Source: Gemmatimonadaceae bacterium (GTDB taxonomy: Bacteria; Gemmatimonadota; Gemmatimonadetes; Gemmatimonadales; Gemmatimonadaceae). Taken from it: 7,240 nucleotides of DNA. This document shows positions 1 to 5,261 of this stretch, piece after piece. The stretch spans positions 1-7,240 of the forward strand of contig JALOPO010000167.1 of NCBI GenBank assembly GCA_025453855.1. The letters run 5' to 3'. Both the position numbers and the translations under genes were made by a program. Positions within the stretch are counted from its first letter, which is position 1. Each line of letters begins with the position of its first letter. The notes beneath the pieces were generated by a model that was not told the origin of the DNA, did no database searches, and was given only the letters and a program-made list of their open reading frames with translations.

Positions 1-306
1 GTGCGTGCGGCGGGCGTCGCCTCCACCGCATCGCAGCGCGACATGCTCGCCTTCTGCGCGCGCGCCTGGCTCGGCGTCGCCCCAGGCCGGCTCCCCATGG
101 CCGCGCTCGCGATCCCCGAACGTCACGGCGCGATCACGCTCCCCATCGCCACGCTCGCCGCCATGGCGCGCCCGCTGGGGGTGCCGGTGCACGTGTGGAC
201 GGTGAACGACCGCACCGATGCGCTCCGGCTCTGGCGGAGCGGCGTGACCGGGATCCTCACCGACGACCCGGCCACGATGCTCGTCGCCCGCGCCACGCTC
301 GGCTGA
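1..306 (+). CDS. Glycerophosphodiester phosphodiesterase, C-terminal part (5' end outside window)
   Basis: This is the last 101 codons of a GDPD-family enzyme. The family hydrolyses glycerophosphodiesters such as glycerophosphocholine to glycerol-3-phosphate and an alcohol, using a TIM-barrel fold. The visible part covers the end of the barrel: residues 64-70 read HVWTVND and residues 81-90 read GVTGILTDDP. These match the family's penultimate strand (V-x-x-W-T-V-N) and its closing G-[VI]-x-G-I-x-T-D-x-P motif. The catalytic HR..E..D elements of the N-terminal half would lie upstream and are not visible. The first codon is GTG, but the preserved homology starts mid-domain, so the gene almost certainly continues to the left. 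The stop is TGA at 304-306. Family assignment is fairly secure from the C-terminal motifs; substrate is unknown. Confidence 0.85.
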   Translation: MRAAGVASTASQRDMLAFCARAWLGVAPGRLPMAALAIPERHGAITLPIATLAAMARPLGVPVHVWTVNDRTDALRLWRSGVTGILTDDPATMLVARATLG

Positions 307-321
307 CGGCGTGGCACAGCG

Positions 322-353
322 GCCCCGGCTTCCGTTCCGGTGGCGGCCGGGGC
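322..353 (+). promoter_or_regulatory. GC-rich hairpin between the GDPD gene and pyrR (terminator or pyr leader element)
   Basis: The 61-base spacer before pyrR holds a perfect 8-bp inverted repeat: GCCCCGGC at 322-329 and GCCGGGGC at 346-353. Inside the 16-base loop, CCG (332-334) can pair with CGG (338-340), giving a two-tier stem with an asymmetric internal loop. No T-run follows, so it is not a classical intrinsic terminator. It lies 14 bases before the pyrR ATG, in the place expected for an operon leader. It could end GDPD transcription, or fold in the pyr leader RNA and influence pyrR translation. I could not match it to the Bacillus PyrR-binding-loop consensus. I see no clear -35/-10 pair in this spacer. 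Confidence 0.4.
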
Positions 354-367
354 ATCTTCGCCGCGCC

Positions 368-919
368 ATGACCGCGTCCACCGTGATCCTCGATTCGCGC
401 GCCTGCGAGCGTACGCTCCGGCGCATGGCCGACGAGATCGTGGAGCGCACCGGCGGGACCGACGGCCTCGTGCTCGTCGGCATCCAGCGCCGCGGCGTTC
501 CCCTCGCCGCCCGCCTCGCCGCCCTCATCGACGCCCGCGAGGGCGGGCGCGTCCCGCGCGGCGCGCTCGACATCACGCTCTACCGCGACGACCTGCAGAC
601 CATCGGCCCGCGCCCCGTCGTCGGCACCACCGAGCTCCCGGTCGACATCGACGGCCGCGTGGTCGTGATCGTCGACGACGTGCTCTACACCGGCCGCACC
701 GTGCGCGCCGCGCTCGACGAGCTGGCCGACTTCGGGCGCCCCGCGCGCATCCTCCTCGCCGTCCTCATCGACCGCGGTGGCCAGGAGCTCCCGATCCGCG
801 CCGATGTCGTGGGCAAGACGATCAGCGTGCTCGAGGACCAGCTCGTCGACGTGAAGGTCGAGGAGCTCGACGGCCAGGACGCCGTCCTGCTCGCGCCGCG
901 CCGCCCGCGCGCCGCCTGA
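368..919 (+). CDS. pyrR: Bifunctional pyrimidine operon regulator / uracil phosphoribosyltransferase PyrR
   Basis: This 183-residue protein has the usual PyrR length of about 180. In Bacillus, PyrR binds pyr mRNA in response to UMP/UTP versus PRPP and attenuates transcription; in some actinobacteria it acts on translation. Many members also convert uracil plus PRPP to UMP. The type I phosphoribosyltransferase PRPP loop is clear at residues 98-111, with core IVDDVLYTGRT. Other family landmarks are LVGIQRRG at 36-43, DITLYRDDL at 68-76 and IDRGGQELPIRAD at 134-146. The ATG at 368 was chosen because MTASTVILD aligns directly with the N-terminus of known PyrR proteins. An in-frame GTG at 311 would add 19 residues with no family counterpart and would include the spacer hairpin. 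No clear Shine-Dalgarno sequence precedes 368. Being first in the operon ahead of pyrB fits its regulatory role. Confidence 0.95.
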   Translation: MTASTVILDSRACERTLRRMADEIVERTGGTDGLVLVGIQRRGVPLAARLAALIDAREGGRVPRGALDITLYRDDLQTIGPRPVVGTTELPVDIDGRVVVIVDDVLYTGRTVRAALDELADFGRPARILLAVLIDRGGQELPIRADVVGKTISVLEDQLVDVKVEELDGQDAVLLAPRRPRAA

Positions 920-923
920 GCGC

Positions 924-1892
924 ATGCCGCTCTCCCTCGGCAAGGACCTGCTCGACCTCGAGTCGCTCACCGCGGAGCAGATCACCGGCATCCTCGACAC
1001 CGCCGTCCCGCTCAAGGCGGTCAGCGAGCGCGCCATCAAGAAGGTCCCCACGCTCCGCGGCGCGACCGTCGTCAACCTCTTCTTCGAGCCCTCCACCCGC
1101 ACCCGCATCAGCTTCGAGTTCGCCGAGAAGCGCCTCAGCGCCGATGCCGTGAACGTGGCGGTGCAGGGGTCGAGCGTGAGCAAGGGCGAGACGCTGGTCG
1201 ACACCGCGCGCAACCTCGAGGCGATGCGGATCGACATGGTCGTCATCCGCCACGGCGCGAGCGGCGCCGCGCGCTTCCTCGCCGATCGCATCGACTCGAA
1301 CGTGATCAACGCCGGCGACGGCACGCACGAGCACCCCACGCAGGGGCTGCTCGACCTGCTCACGCTCCGCGAGCGCTGGGGCACGCTCGCCGGCAAGCGC
1401 GTCTGCATCTGCGGTGACGTCCTGCACTCGCGCGTCGCCCGCAGCAACATCCACGGGCTGCGCAAGCTCGGCGCCGAGGTCGCGATCTGCGGCCCGCGCT
1501 CGCTCCTCCCGCACGGCGCCGAGGAGGTCTTCGGCGTCACCGTCATCGATCGCATCGAGCAGGCGATCGAGTGGGCCGACGCGCTCAACATCCTCCGGCT
1601 GCAGCTCGAGCGCATGGAGGCCGGCTACATCCCGAGCCTCCGCGAGTACAACCGCGTCTTCGGCGTCACGCGCGAACGGCTCGCGCGCGCACCGCGCGAG
1701 CTCCTCATCCTGCACCCCGGCCCCATGAACCGCGGCGTCGAGATCGACAGCGACGTCGCCGACGGGCCGCACTCCGTCATCCTCGACCAGGTCACGAACG
1801 GCGTGGCCGTGCGGATGGCGGTGCTCTACCTTCTCCGGGGCGGACGCCCCGACCAGGCGGCGGCCGCCGGCGCGGCCGCGGGAGATCCATGA
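924..1892 (+). CDS. pyrB: Aspartate carbamoyltransferase catalytic chain
   Basis: PyrB joins carbamoyl phosphate and L-aspartate to make N-carbamoyl-L-aspartate, the committed step of cytosolic UMP synthesis. The protein is 322 residues, slightly longer than the usual 305-315 because of an Ala/Gly-rich tail from about residue 306. The carbamoyl-phosphate site FEPSTRTR is at 54-61, the mobile-loop lysine segment SSVSKGET at 83-90 and HPTQ at 137-140. RLQLER at 225-230 replaces the more common RVQ.ER. HPGPMNRG at 264-271 forms the C-terminal active-site loop; this version is typical of the pyrR-linked class without a PyrI regulatory chain, and no pyrI is seen here. The start is ATG 924, four bases after the pyrR stop and with no strong ribosome site, so translation is probably coupled to pyrR. 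Its TGA stop overlaps the first pyrC ATG. All expected active-site motifs are intact. Confidence 0.97.
   Translation: MPLSLGKDLLDLESLTAEQITGILDTAVPLKAVSERAIKKVPTLRGATVVNLFFEPSTRTRISFEFAEKRLSADAVNVAVQGSSVSKGETLVDTARNLEAMRIDMVVIRHGASGAARFLADRIDSNVINAGDGTHEHPTQGLLDLLTLRERWGTLAGKRVCICGDVLHSRVARSNIHGLRKLGAEVAICGPRSLLPHGAEEVFGVTVIDRIEQAIEWADALNILRLQLERMEAGYIPSLREYNRVFGVTRERLARAPRELLILHPGPMNRGVEIDSDVADGPHSVILDQVTNGVAVRMAVLYLLRGGRPDQAAAAGAAAGDP
1880..1885 (+). promoter_or_regulatory. Ribosome binding site of pyrC
   Basis: GGGAGA lies inside the end of pyrB. Two in-frame ATG codons follow back to back at 1889 and 1892. The gap is 3 bases to the first and 6 to the second, so the second ATG is the better-spaced start. 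The first ATG overlaps the pyrB stop (ATGA). The choice changes the protein by one residue only. Confidence 0.6.
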
Positions 1893-3104
1893 TGCGTCCG
1901 CTCCTCCTCACCGGTGGCCACCTCCTCGATCCGTCGATCCACCTCGATGCGGTGGGCGACGTGCTCATCGTCGACGGGCGCGTGGAGTCGGTGGGGGGAC
2001 GCATCGCCGGCCCCGACGACGCCGATCGCGTCGACTGCAGCGGGCTGGTGGTCGCGCCGGGCTTCATCGACGTGCACTGCCACCTGCGCGAGCCCGGACG
2101 CGAGGACGTGGAGACGATCGCCACCGGCGCGCGCGCCGCGGCCGCGGGCGGCTTCACCGCCGTCTGCGCGATGCCCAACACCGATCCCGTCACCGACAAC
2201 CAGGCCGCCATCGGCTTCATCCGCGCACAGGCCGAGCGCGCGAATGCCTCGCGTGTCTATCCCATCGGCGCGATCAGCGTGGGGCAGCGGGGCGAGCAGC
2301 TCACCGAGATCGGCGAGATGGTCGCCGCCGGTGCGGTCGCCATCAGCGACGATGGCAAGCCGGTCGTCAGCGCGCAGCTCTTCCGCAGCGCGCTCGAGTA
2401 CGCGCGCACCTTCGGCATCCCGGTCGCCGACCACTGCGAGGAGCCGACGCTCCGAGGAGATCATGGTCATCCGCGACATCCTCCTCGCGCGACGGACCGG
2501 CGGCCACGCCCACCTCTGCCACATGAGCACCGAGGGGAGCGTGGAGCTCATCCGCTGGGGCAAGGAGCGTGGCATCCCCGTGACCGCGGAAGTGTGCCCG
2601 CATCATCTCGTGCTCACCGACGAGCGCGTGGGGCAGTACGACACGAACGCGAAGATGAATCCGCCGCTCCGCACCTGGAAGGACGTGGAGGCGCTGCGCG
2701 CGGCGCTCAAGGACGGCACCATCGACTGCGTGGCCACCGATCACGCGCCGCACCACTACGACGAGAAGGAGCGCGAGTTCGCACTCGCACCCAACGGCAT
2801 CGTCGGCCTCGAGACGGCGCTCTCGGTGCTCCTCACCTGGCTCGTGCAGGGGCAGATCCTCACGCTCGGCGAACTCGTCGAGCGGCTGAGCTGCGCACCG
2901 GCGCGCGTCTTCGGCCTCGAGGGCGGTTCGCTGCGACGCGGCGCGATCGGCGACGTCGCGGTCTTCGATCCCGCGCGCACGTGGACGGTGAGGGGCGACG
3001 ACTTCCGCTCGAAGGGGCGAAACTCGCCGTGGCTTGGCGAGACGCTCACCGGGCGCGTGGTGCGCACCGTGGTCGGCGGGCGCGTGGTGCACGAGCTGGC
3101 GTGA
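1889..3104 (+). pseudogene. pyrC: Dihydroorotase, disrupted by an internal deletion with frameshift
   Basis: PyrC is the zinc enzyme that cyclises N-carbamoyl-aspartate to dihydroorotate. The gene is readable only in two frames. From 1889 to 2452, 188 codons give the N-terminal part: metal ligands DVHCHLREPG at residues 61-70, PNTDPVTDN at 96-104, the bridging-aspartate region AISDDGKPV at 151-159, and DHCEEPTL at 181-188. From 2454 to the TGA at 3102-3104, another frame gives 216 residues, including EEIMVIRD, the zinc-ligand motif HMST, TAEVCPHH and the catalytic ATDHAPHH. Class I dihydroorotases have about 24-26 residues between these two blocks, with a G-x-M-N-E-G..LGL.G.P pattern; here they are absent. 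The visible 404 residues plus that segment would restore the normal length of about 430. This is therefore a deletion of roughly 70-77 bases, not a one-base slip. It may be a true lesion or a sequencing/assembly error; every flanking catalytic motif is well conserved, which suggests a very recent event or an artefact. Confidence 0.88.
2450..2456 (+). other. Deletion/frameshift junction inside pyrC
   Basis: CTC at 2450-2452 is the last codon that fits dihydroorotase in the first frame (EEPTL). GAG at 2454-2456 is the first that fits in the second (EEIMV). Only one base, C2453, lies between them. The second frame also reads TCC (Ser) at 2451-2453, a plausible residue before EEIM, so the break could equally lie one or two bases to the left. 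The missing length is about 3N-1 bases for N lost codons. Confidence 0.8.
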
Positions 3105-3772
3105 GCGGCTCGCGCGCGCTGGCCAGTCCGCGCCGCATCCGCGAGGAGCTCGTGGCGGTGGGGCGGGGGCTCGCCGCCCGTGCACTCATCGCGGGGCAGG
3201 ACGGCAACATCTCGGTGCGCGTCGCCCCCGATCGCCTGCTCGTCACGCCGGCGGGCTTCCGCAAGGGCGAGCTCGATCCCGACGACCTCTGCGAGGTGGC
3301 CCTCGACGGCACGTGGGTGGCCGGTGCCCACGCGCCGTCGAGCGAACTCGGACTGCACCTCGTCTGGCATCGCGAACGCCCGGACATCGCGGCGGTGGTG
3401 CACGCGCATCCGCCGGTCGCGACCGGCTTCGCGGCCGCCGGGCGCCCGATCATCGACGACGTCCTCCCCGAGGTCATCGTCGCCCTTGGCCCGGTGCCGG
3501 TCGCCCCGTATGGTGCCCCCGGGACGCCCGCCGTCGGCGAGGCGATCCTGCCGTACGTGGCGACGCACGATGCCCTCCTGCTCGCGAACCACGGCGCGGT
3601 GACGGTCGGCGCGACGCTGCGCCAGGCGCACGACCGCATGGAGCACCTCGAGCAGGCTGCACGCATCCTGCTCGTGGCGCGCCTGCTCGGCGGCGCGGTT
3701 ACGTTGGACGCGGCTGCGCTGCAGGCCCTGCGCGCGCGCCGCACTCGACCCGGTGGCGGAGACCACGCATGA
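3101..3772 (+). CDS. Class II aldolase/adducin-family protein (fuculose-phosphate-aldolase-like)
   Basis: This 223-residue protein matches the class II aldolase/adducin fold in length (E. coli FucA has about 215) and in its metal and catalytic residues. It shows DGNISVR at 34-40 and TPAGFRKG at 49-56 for the phosphate-binding loops. SSELGLH at 80-86 contains the catalytic glutamate E82. HAHPP at 101-105 supplies zinc ligands H101 and H103, and ANHGAV at 162-167 supplies the third, H164. Relatives cleave or epimerise sugar phosphates (L-fuculose-1-P, L-ribulose-5-P) or dehydrate methylthioribulose-1-P; the substrate cannot be told from this sequence. The GTG at 3101 overlaps the pyrC stop as GTGA, which supports it as the start and implies translational coupling. 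The same frame is open upstream through the broken pyrC, but that extension is out of frame with dihydroorotase and has no aldolase homology. Nothing obvious ties it to pyrimidine synthesis. Confidence 0.85.
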   Translation: MSGSRALASPRRIREELVAVGRGLAARALIAGQDGNISVRVAPDRLLVTPAGFRKGELDPDDLCEVALDGTWVAGAHAPSSELGLHLVWHRERPDIAAVVHAHPPVATGFAAAGRPIIDDVLPEVIVALGPVPVAPYGAPGTPAVGEAILPYVATHDALLLANHGAVTVGATLRQAHDRMEHLEQAARILLVARLLGGAVTLDAAALQALRARRTRPGGGDHA

Positions 3773-4701
3773 CGGACATGACGGCGACGCTGGAGACGGT
3801 GAGCACGCTCCTTGGCGAGCGTGCGCGCTTCGAGGGATGGCTGCGCTCGCTCGAGGCGAAGCGGAGCACGATGCCGGCGCACGTCGTCGACCGCGTGCGC
3901 GGCGACTACGGCGAGCGCCTCACCGGCGTGCTCCGGGAGCTCGGCACCCACGTGAGCGCGCTCGCGGCCGGGGCCGAGACGCTCGCCGCCCGTGATGCCA
4001 CGCTCGGGCGCGATGCCGATGCGCGACAGGACGCACGGGCCGAGGCCGAGCTGCGCCACGCGGTCGGCGAATACGACGATGCGCGCTGGTCGGCGCTGCA
4101 GGCCGAGCACGATGGCGTGCTCGCGACGCTGGCCGAGGAGCGCCGCGTGCTGGCCGGCGAGCTGGCGACCGTGCGCGGGCTGCTCGCGCAGGCCGAGGAT
4201 GCGCAGCGCGTCGTCGATGCCGGCGGACCGCTGTCGGTCGCGCCGGTGCCACTCGTGGCCGCGCCCACTCCCGTCCCCTCCGACGCACCGGTGGATGCCG
4301 CGCCGCTGGCGCAGGTCACCGCCGATGCCGCAGCCGATGCGCTCGCCGGCACCGACGACGAGCCGGCCCCGCTCCCGACGCACGACCTCGTCACCCCGCC
4401 GAGCGTGGCGGCGGTGAGCGTCGCGGCGGTGAGCGAGCTGCCGCCCCGCGCGACACCGCCGGGCGCGGCGCCGATCGAGGTCGCCTCGCGCACCCCGGCC
4501 CCCGCGCCCGCGGTGGCACCGCGCGTCGCGACGCCGTTCGGGTCGCCGGCCGCTCCCGAGGCGGCGGTCGCCGCCGCGTCGCCGCCGAGCGCACGCCCGG
4601 TGGATGCGCGCAAGACGCTCAAGTGCCAGGAGTGCGGGACGATGAACCTGCCGAGCGAGTGGTACTGCGAGCAGTGCGGGGCCGAGCTGGCCGTCTTCTG
4701 A
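3769..4701 (+). CDS. Coiled-coil protein with Ala/Pro-rich linker and C-terminal zinc ribbon, function unknown
   Basis: I do not recognise this 310-residue protein as a named family. Residues 1 to about 150 are charged, Ala/Leu/Glu/Arg-rich and probably form coiled-coil helices. Residues about 151-280 are a low-complexity Ala/Pro/Val linker, likely disordered. The C-terminus carries a zinc ribbon: C286-x2-C289, ten residues, then C300-x2-C303, in the context KCQECGTMNLPSEWYCEQCG. There is no signal peptide and no membrane helix. The ATG at 3769 overlaps the aldolase stop as ATGA and has GGAG at 3758-3761, seven bases upstream, so this start is well supported; a second in-frame ATG at 3778 is less well placed. 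It is the last gene of the operon, just before a strong hairpin. A scaffold or nucleic-acid/protein-binding role is possible from the architecture, but that is only inference. Confidence 0.8.
   Translation: MTDMTATLETVSTLLGERARFEGWLRSLEAKRSTMPAHVVDRVRGDYGERLTGVLRELGTHVSALAAGAETLAARDATLGRDADARQDARAEAELRHAVGEYDDARWSALQAEHDGVLATLAEERRVLAGELATVRGLLAQAEDAQRVVDAGGPLSVAPVPLVAAPTPVPSDAPVDAAPLAQVTADAAADALAGTDDEPAPLPTHDLVTPPSVAAVSVAAVSELPPRATPPGAAPIEVASRTPAPAPAVAPRVATPFGSPAAPEAAVAAASPPSARPVDARKTLKCQECGTMNLPSEWYCEQCGAELAVF
4402..4431 (+). repeat. Two tandem 15-bp units in the linker of the zinc-ribbon gene
   Basis: AGCGTGGCGGCGGTG at 4402-4416 is followed directly by AGCGTCGCGGCGGTG at 4417-4431, with one mismatch. 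The unit is in frame and encodes Ser-Val-Ala-Ala-Val twice. It looks like a small slippage duplication in a disordered linker. Confidence 0.75.
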
Positions 4702-4720
4702 TCGCGGTGGCTGGATGCAC

Positions 4721-4756
4721 GCGGGGCCGGCTCCTCGTGTGAGGAGCCGGCCCCGC
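4721..4756. terminator. Bidirectional hairpin terminator between convergent operons
   Basis: Arms 4721-4736 (GCGGGGCCGGCTCCTC) and 4741-4756 are perfectly complementary over 16 bp with the 4-base loop GTGT. TGCAC at 4716-4720 can further pair with GTGCA at 4761-4765 across a 4-base bulge. It starts 19 bases after the zinc-ribbon gene stop and lies 22 bases beyond the rpsT stop on the other strand, so it can serve both. Neither side has a proper T-run, which is common for hairpin terminators in very GC-rich genomes. Structure is certain; termination function is inferred from position. Confidence 0.8.
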
Positions 4757-4778
4757 GTTCGTGCAGCGTGCGAGGACC

Positions 4779-5027
4779 TTACGCGGCGGCGGCAGCCGCG
4801 CGCTTCGCCATCCGGCTCTTCTGCCGGGCAGCGGCGTTCTTGTGGATCAGGCCCTTCCGGGCGGCGCGATCGAGAAGTGCGGTGGCCATGGTCCGCACTT
4901 CGGCCGACGCGCCCTCGGCCTTGGCCTTCTTGAGGGCGGTGCGCAGCGCGGAACGCTGCGCGCGGTTGCGCGCCTGGGCGGCGCGCGACTTCCGCATGTT
5001 CTTCTTTGCGGAGGCGATGTTCGGCAC
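4779..5027 (-). CDS. rpsT: Small ribosomal subunit protein bS20
   Basis: S20 binds 16S rRNA and helps assemble the 30S subunit. The 82-residue product is a little shorter than the usual 85-88. It has the diagnostic N-terminus PNIASAKKNMRKS at 2-14, a basic helix through RNRAQRSALRTALKKAK, and GLIHKNAAARQKSRMAK at 59-75. It ends in a run of alanines (AAAAAA). The start is GTG at 5027-5025, set by the universal [MV]PNI(A)SAKK start and by GGAG at 5039-5036, eight bases upstream. A longer reading frame from TTG at 5105 would overlap the promoter and adds no homology. The gene stands alone on the minus strand, converging on the pyrimidine operon and diverging from the protease-scpAB operon. S20 is known in other bacteria to control its own synthesis, so the leader described separately is of interest. 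Confidence 0.96.
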   Translation of the reverse strand: MPNIASAKKNMRKSRAAQARNRAQRSALRTALKKAKAEGASAEVRTMATALLDRAARKGLIHKNAAARQKSRMAKRAAAAAA

Positions 5028-5035
5028 GAAGGAAA

Positions 5036-5039
5036 CTCC
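5036..5039 (-). promoter_or_regulatory. Ribosome binding site of rpsT
   Basis: GGAG on the minus strand, eight bases before the GTG start at 5027. It decides in favour of this start over the upstream TTG at 5105. Confidence 0.75.
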
Positions 5040-5051
5040 AGACAGGTACGG

Positions 5052-5073
5052 GGTTCGCCGGAAATGGCGAACC
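5052..5073 (-). promoter_or_regulatory. Inverted repeat at the 5' end of the rpsT leader
   Basis: GGTTCGCC and GGCGAACC form a perfect 8-bp inverted repeat (arms 5052-5059 and 5066-5073) around the 6-base loop 5060-5065. On the minus strand the first arm begins 5 bases after the predicted -10 box, so the rpsT mRNA would start at or inside this arm. It could be a 5'-terminal mRNA stem-loop, affecting stability or S20 autoregulation, or a DNA operator at the transcription start. Which one cannot be decided from sequence alone. Confidence 0.55.
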
Positions 5074-5077
5074 TCGA

Positions 5078-5105
5078 ATGCTAGTGGCACGGTCGCGACT
5101 GTCAA
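5078..5105 (-). promoter_or_regulatory. Sigma-70-type promoter of rpsT
   Basis: On the minus strand a perfect TTGACA (-35, 5105-5100) is followed after 16 bases by TAGCAT (-10, 5083-5078, four of six matches to TATAAT). The predicted transcription start is about 5071-5073, giving a leader of roughly 45 bases before the GTG start. AT content rises here compared with the surrounding genes. Confidence 0.7.
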
Positions 5106-5119
5106 CCGAGCGGCGCGGC

Positions 5120-5148
5120 TTGGCGGGGGTCCCGGCCCGGACTACCTT
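5120..5148 (+). promoter_or_regulatory. Candidate promoter of the protease-scpAB operon
   Basis: TTGGCG at 5120-5125 (four of six matches to the -35 consensus) and TACCTT at 5143-5148 (T, A and final T matching) are separated by 17 bases. Transcription would begin near 5155. The match is modest, but the location upstream of the first operon gene and the correct spacing support it. Its -35 box lies 14 bases from the rpsT -35 box on the opposite strand. Confidence 0.35.
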
Positions 5149-5160
5149 CTCGCATTCCCT

Positions 5161-5182
5161 CGGCCGGTCCTCGGACCGGCCG
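5161..5182. promoter_or_regulatory. Perfect 10-bp palindrome in the protease-scpAB leader
   Basis: CGGCCGGTCC at 5161-5170 and GGACCGGCCG at 5173-5182 are complementary around the 2-base spacer TC. It sits just after the candidate transcription start near 5155 and about 80 bases before the protease start codon. It could be a dyad operator or an RNA hairpin. The rest of the non-coding stretch to 5261 is GC-rich; it holds a weaker 6-bp inverted repeat (5204-5209 with 5215-5220) and no further gene that I can support. Confidence 0.45.
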
Positions 5183-5261
5183 CGCCGCGCGACCGCTGCG
5201 GCCCGGGCCCACTCGGCCCGCCCGGCGCGTCGCGCTCCTCGTTTCCGGCCTCCCGCGACGC

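Noticed and set aside
1..306. GTG at position 1 as a true start of a small 101-residue protein
   Set aside because: The visible residues are the C-terminal part of a GDPD barrel, so the codon is most likely internal and the gene is truncated by the window edge.
322..353. Calling the hairpin before pyrR a classical intrinsic terminator or a Bacillus-type PyrR binding loop
   Set aside because: There is no T-run after the stem and the loop does not match the PyrR-loop consensus; left as an unassigned leader hairpin.
257..1615. 452-codon open frame on the minus strand opposite pyrR and pyrB
   Set aside because: It lies antisense to two clearly recognised genes, has low-complexity Arg/Ala/Asp-rich composition and no recognisable domain; a GC-driven shadow frame.
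2454..2465. Translation restart at ATG 2463 making a separate C-terminal dihydroorotase half
   Set aside because: GAGGAG at 2454-2459 resembles a ribosome site but is only 3 bases from the ATG and is simply the Glu-Glu codons of the family motif; the missing segment would still be absent.
2440..2470. Programmed ribosomal frameshift in pyrC
   Set aside because: There is no slippery run at the junction, and a slip would not restore the roughly 24 missing conserved residues.
5028..5105. N-terminal 26-residue extension of S20 from TTG 5105
   Set aside because: It would span the promoter and leader repeat, lacks homology, and the GTG at 5027 has a good ribosome site and the universal S20 N-terminus.
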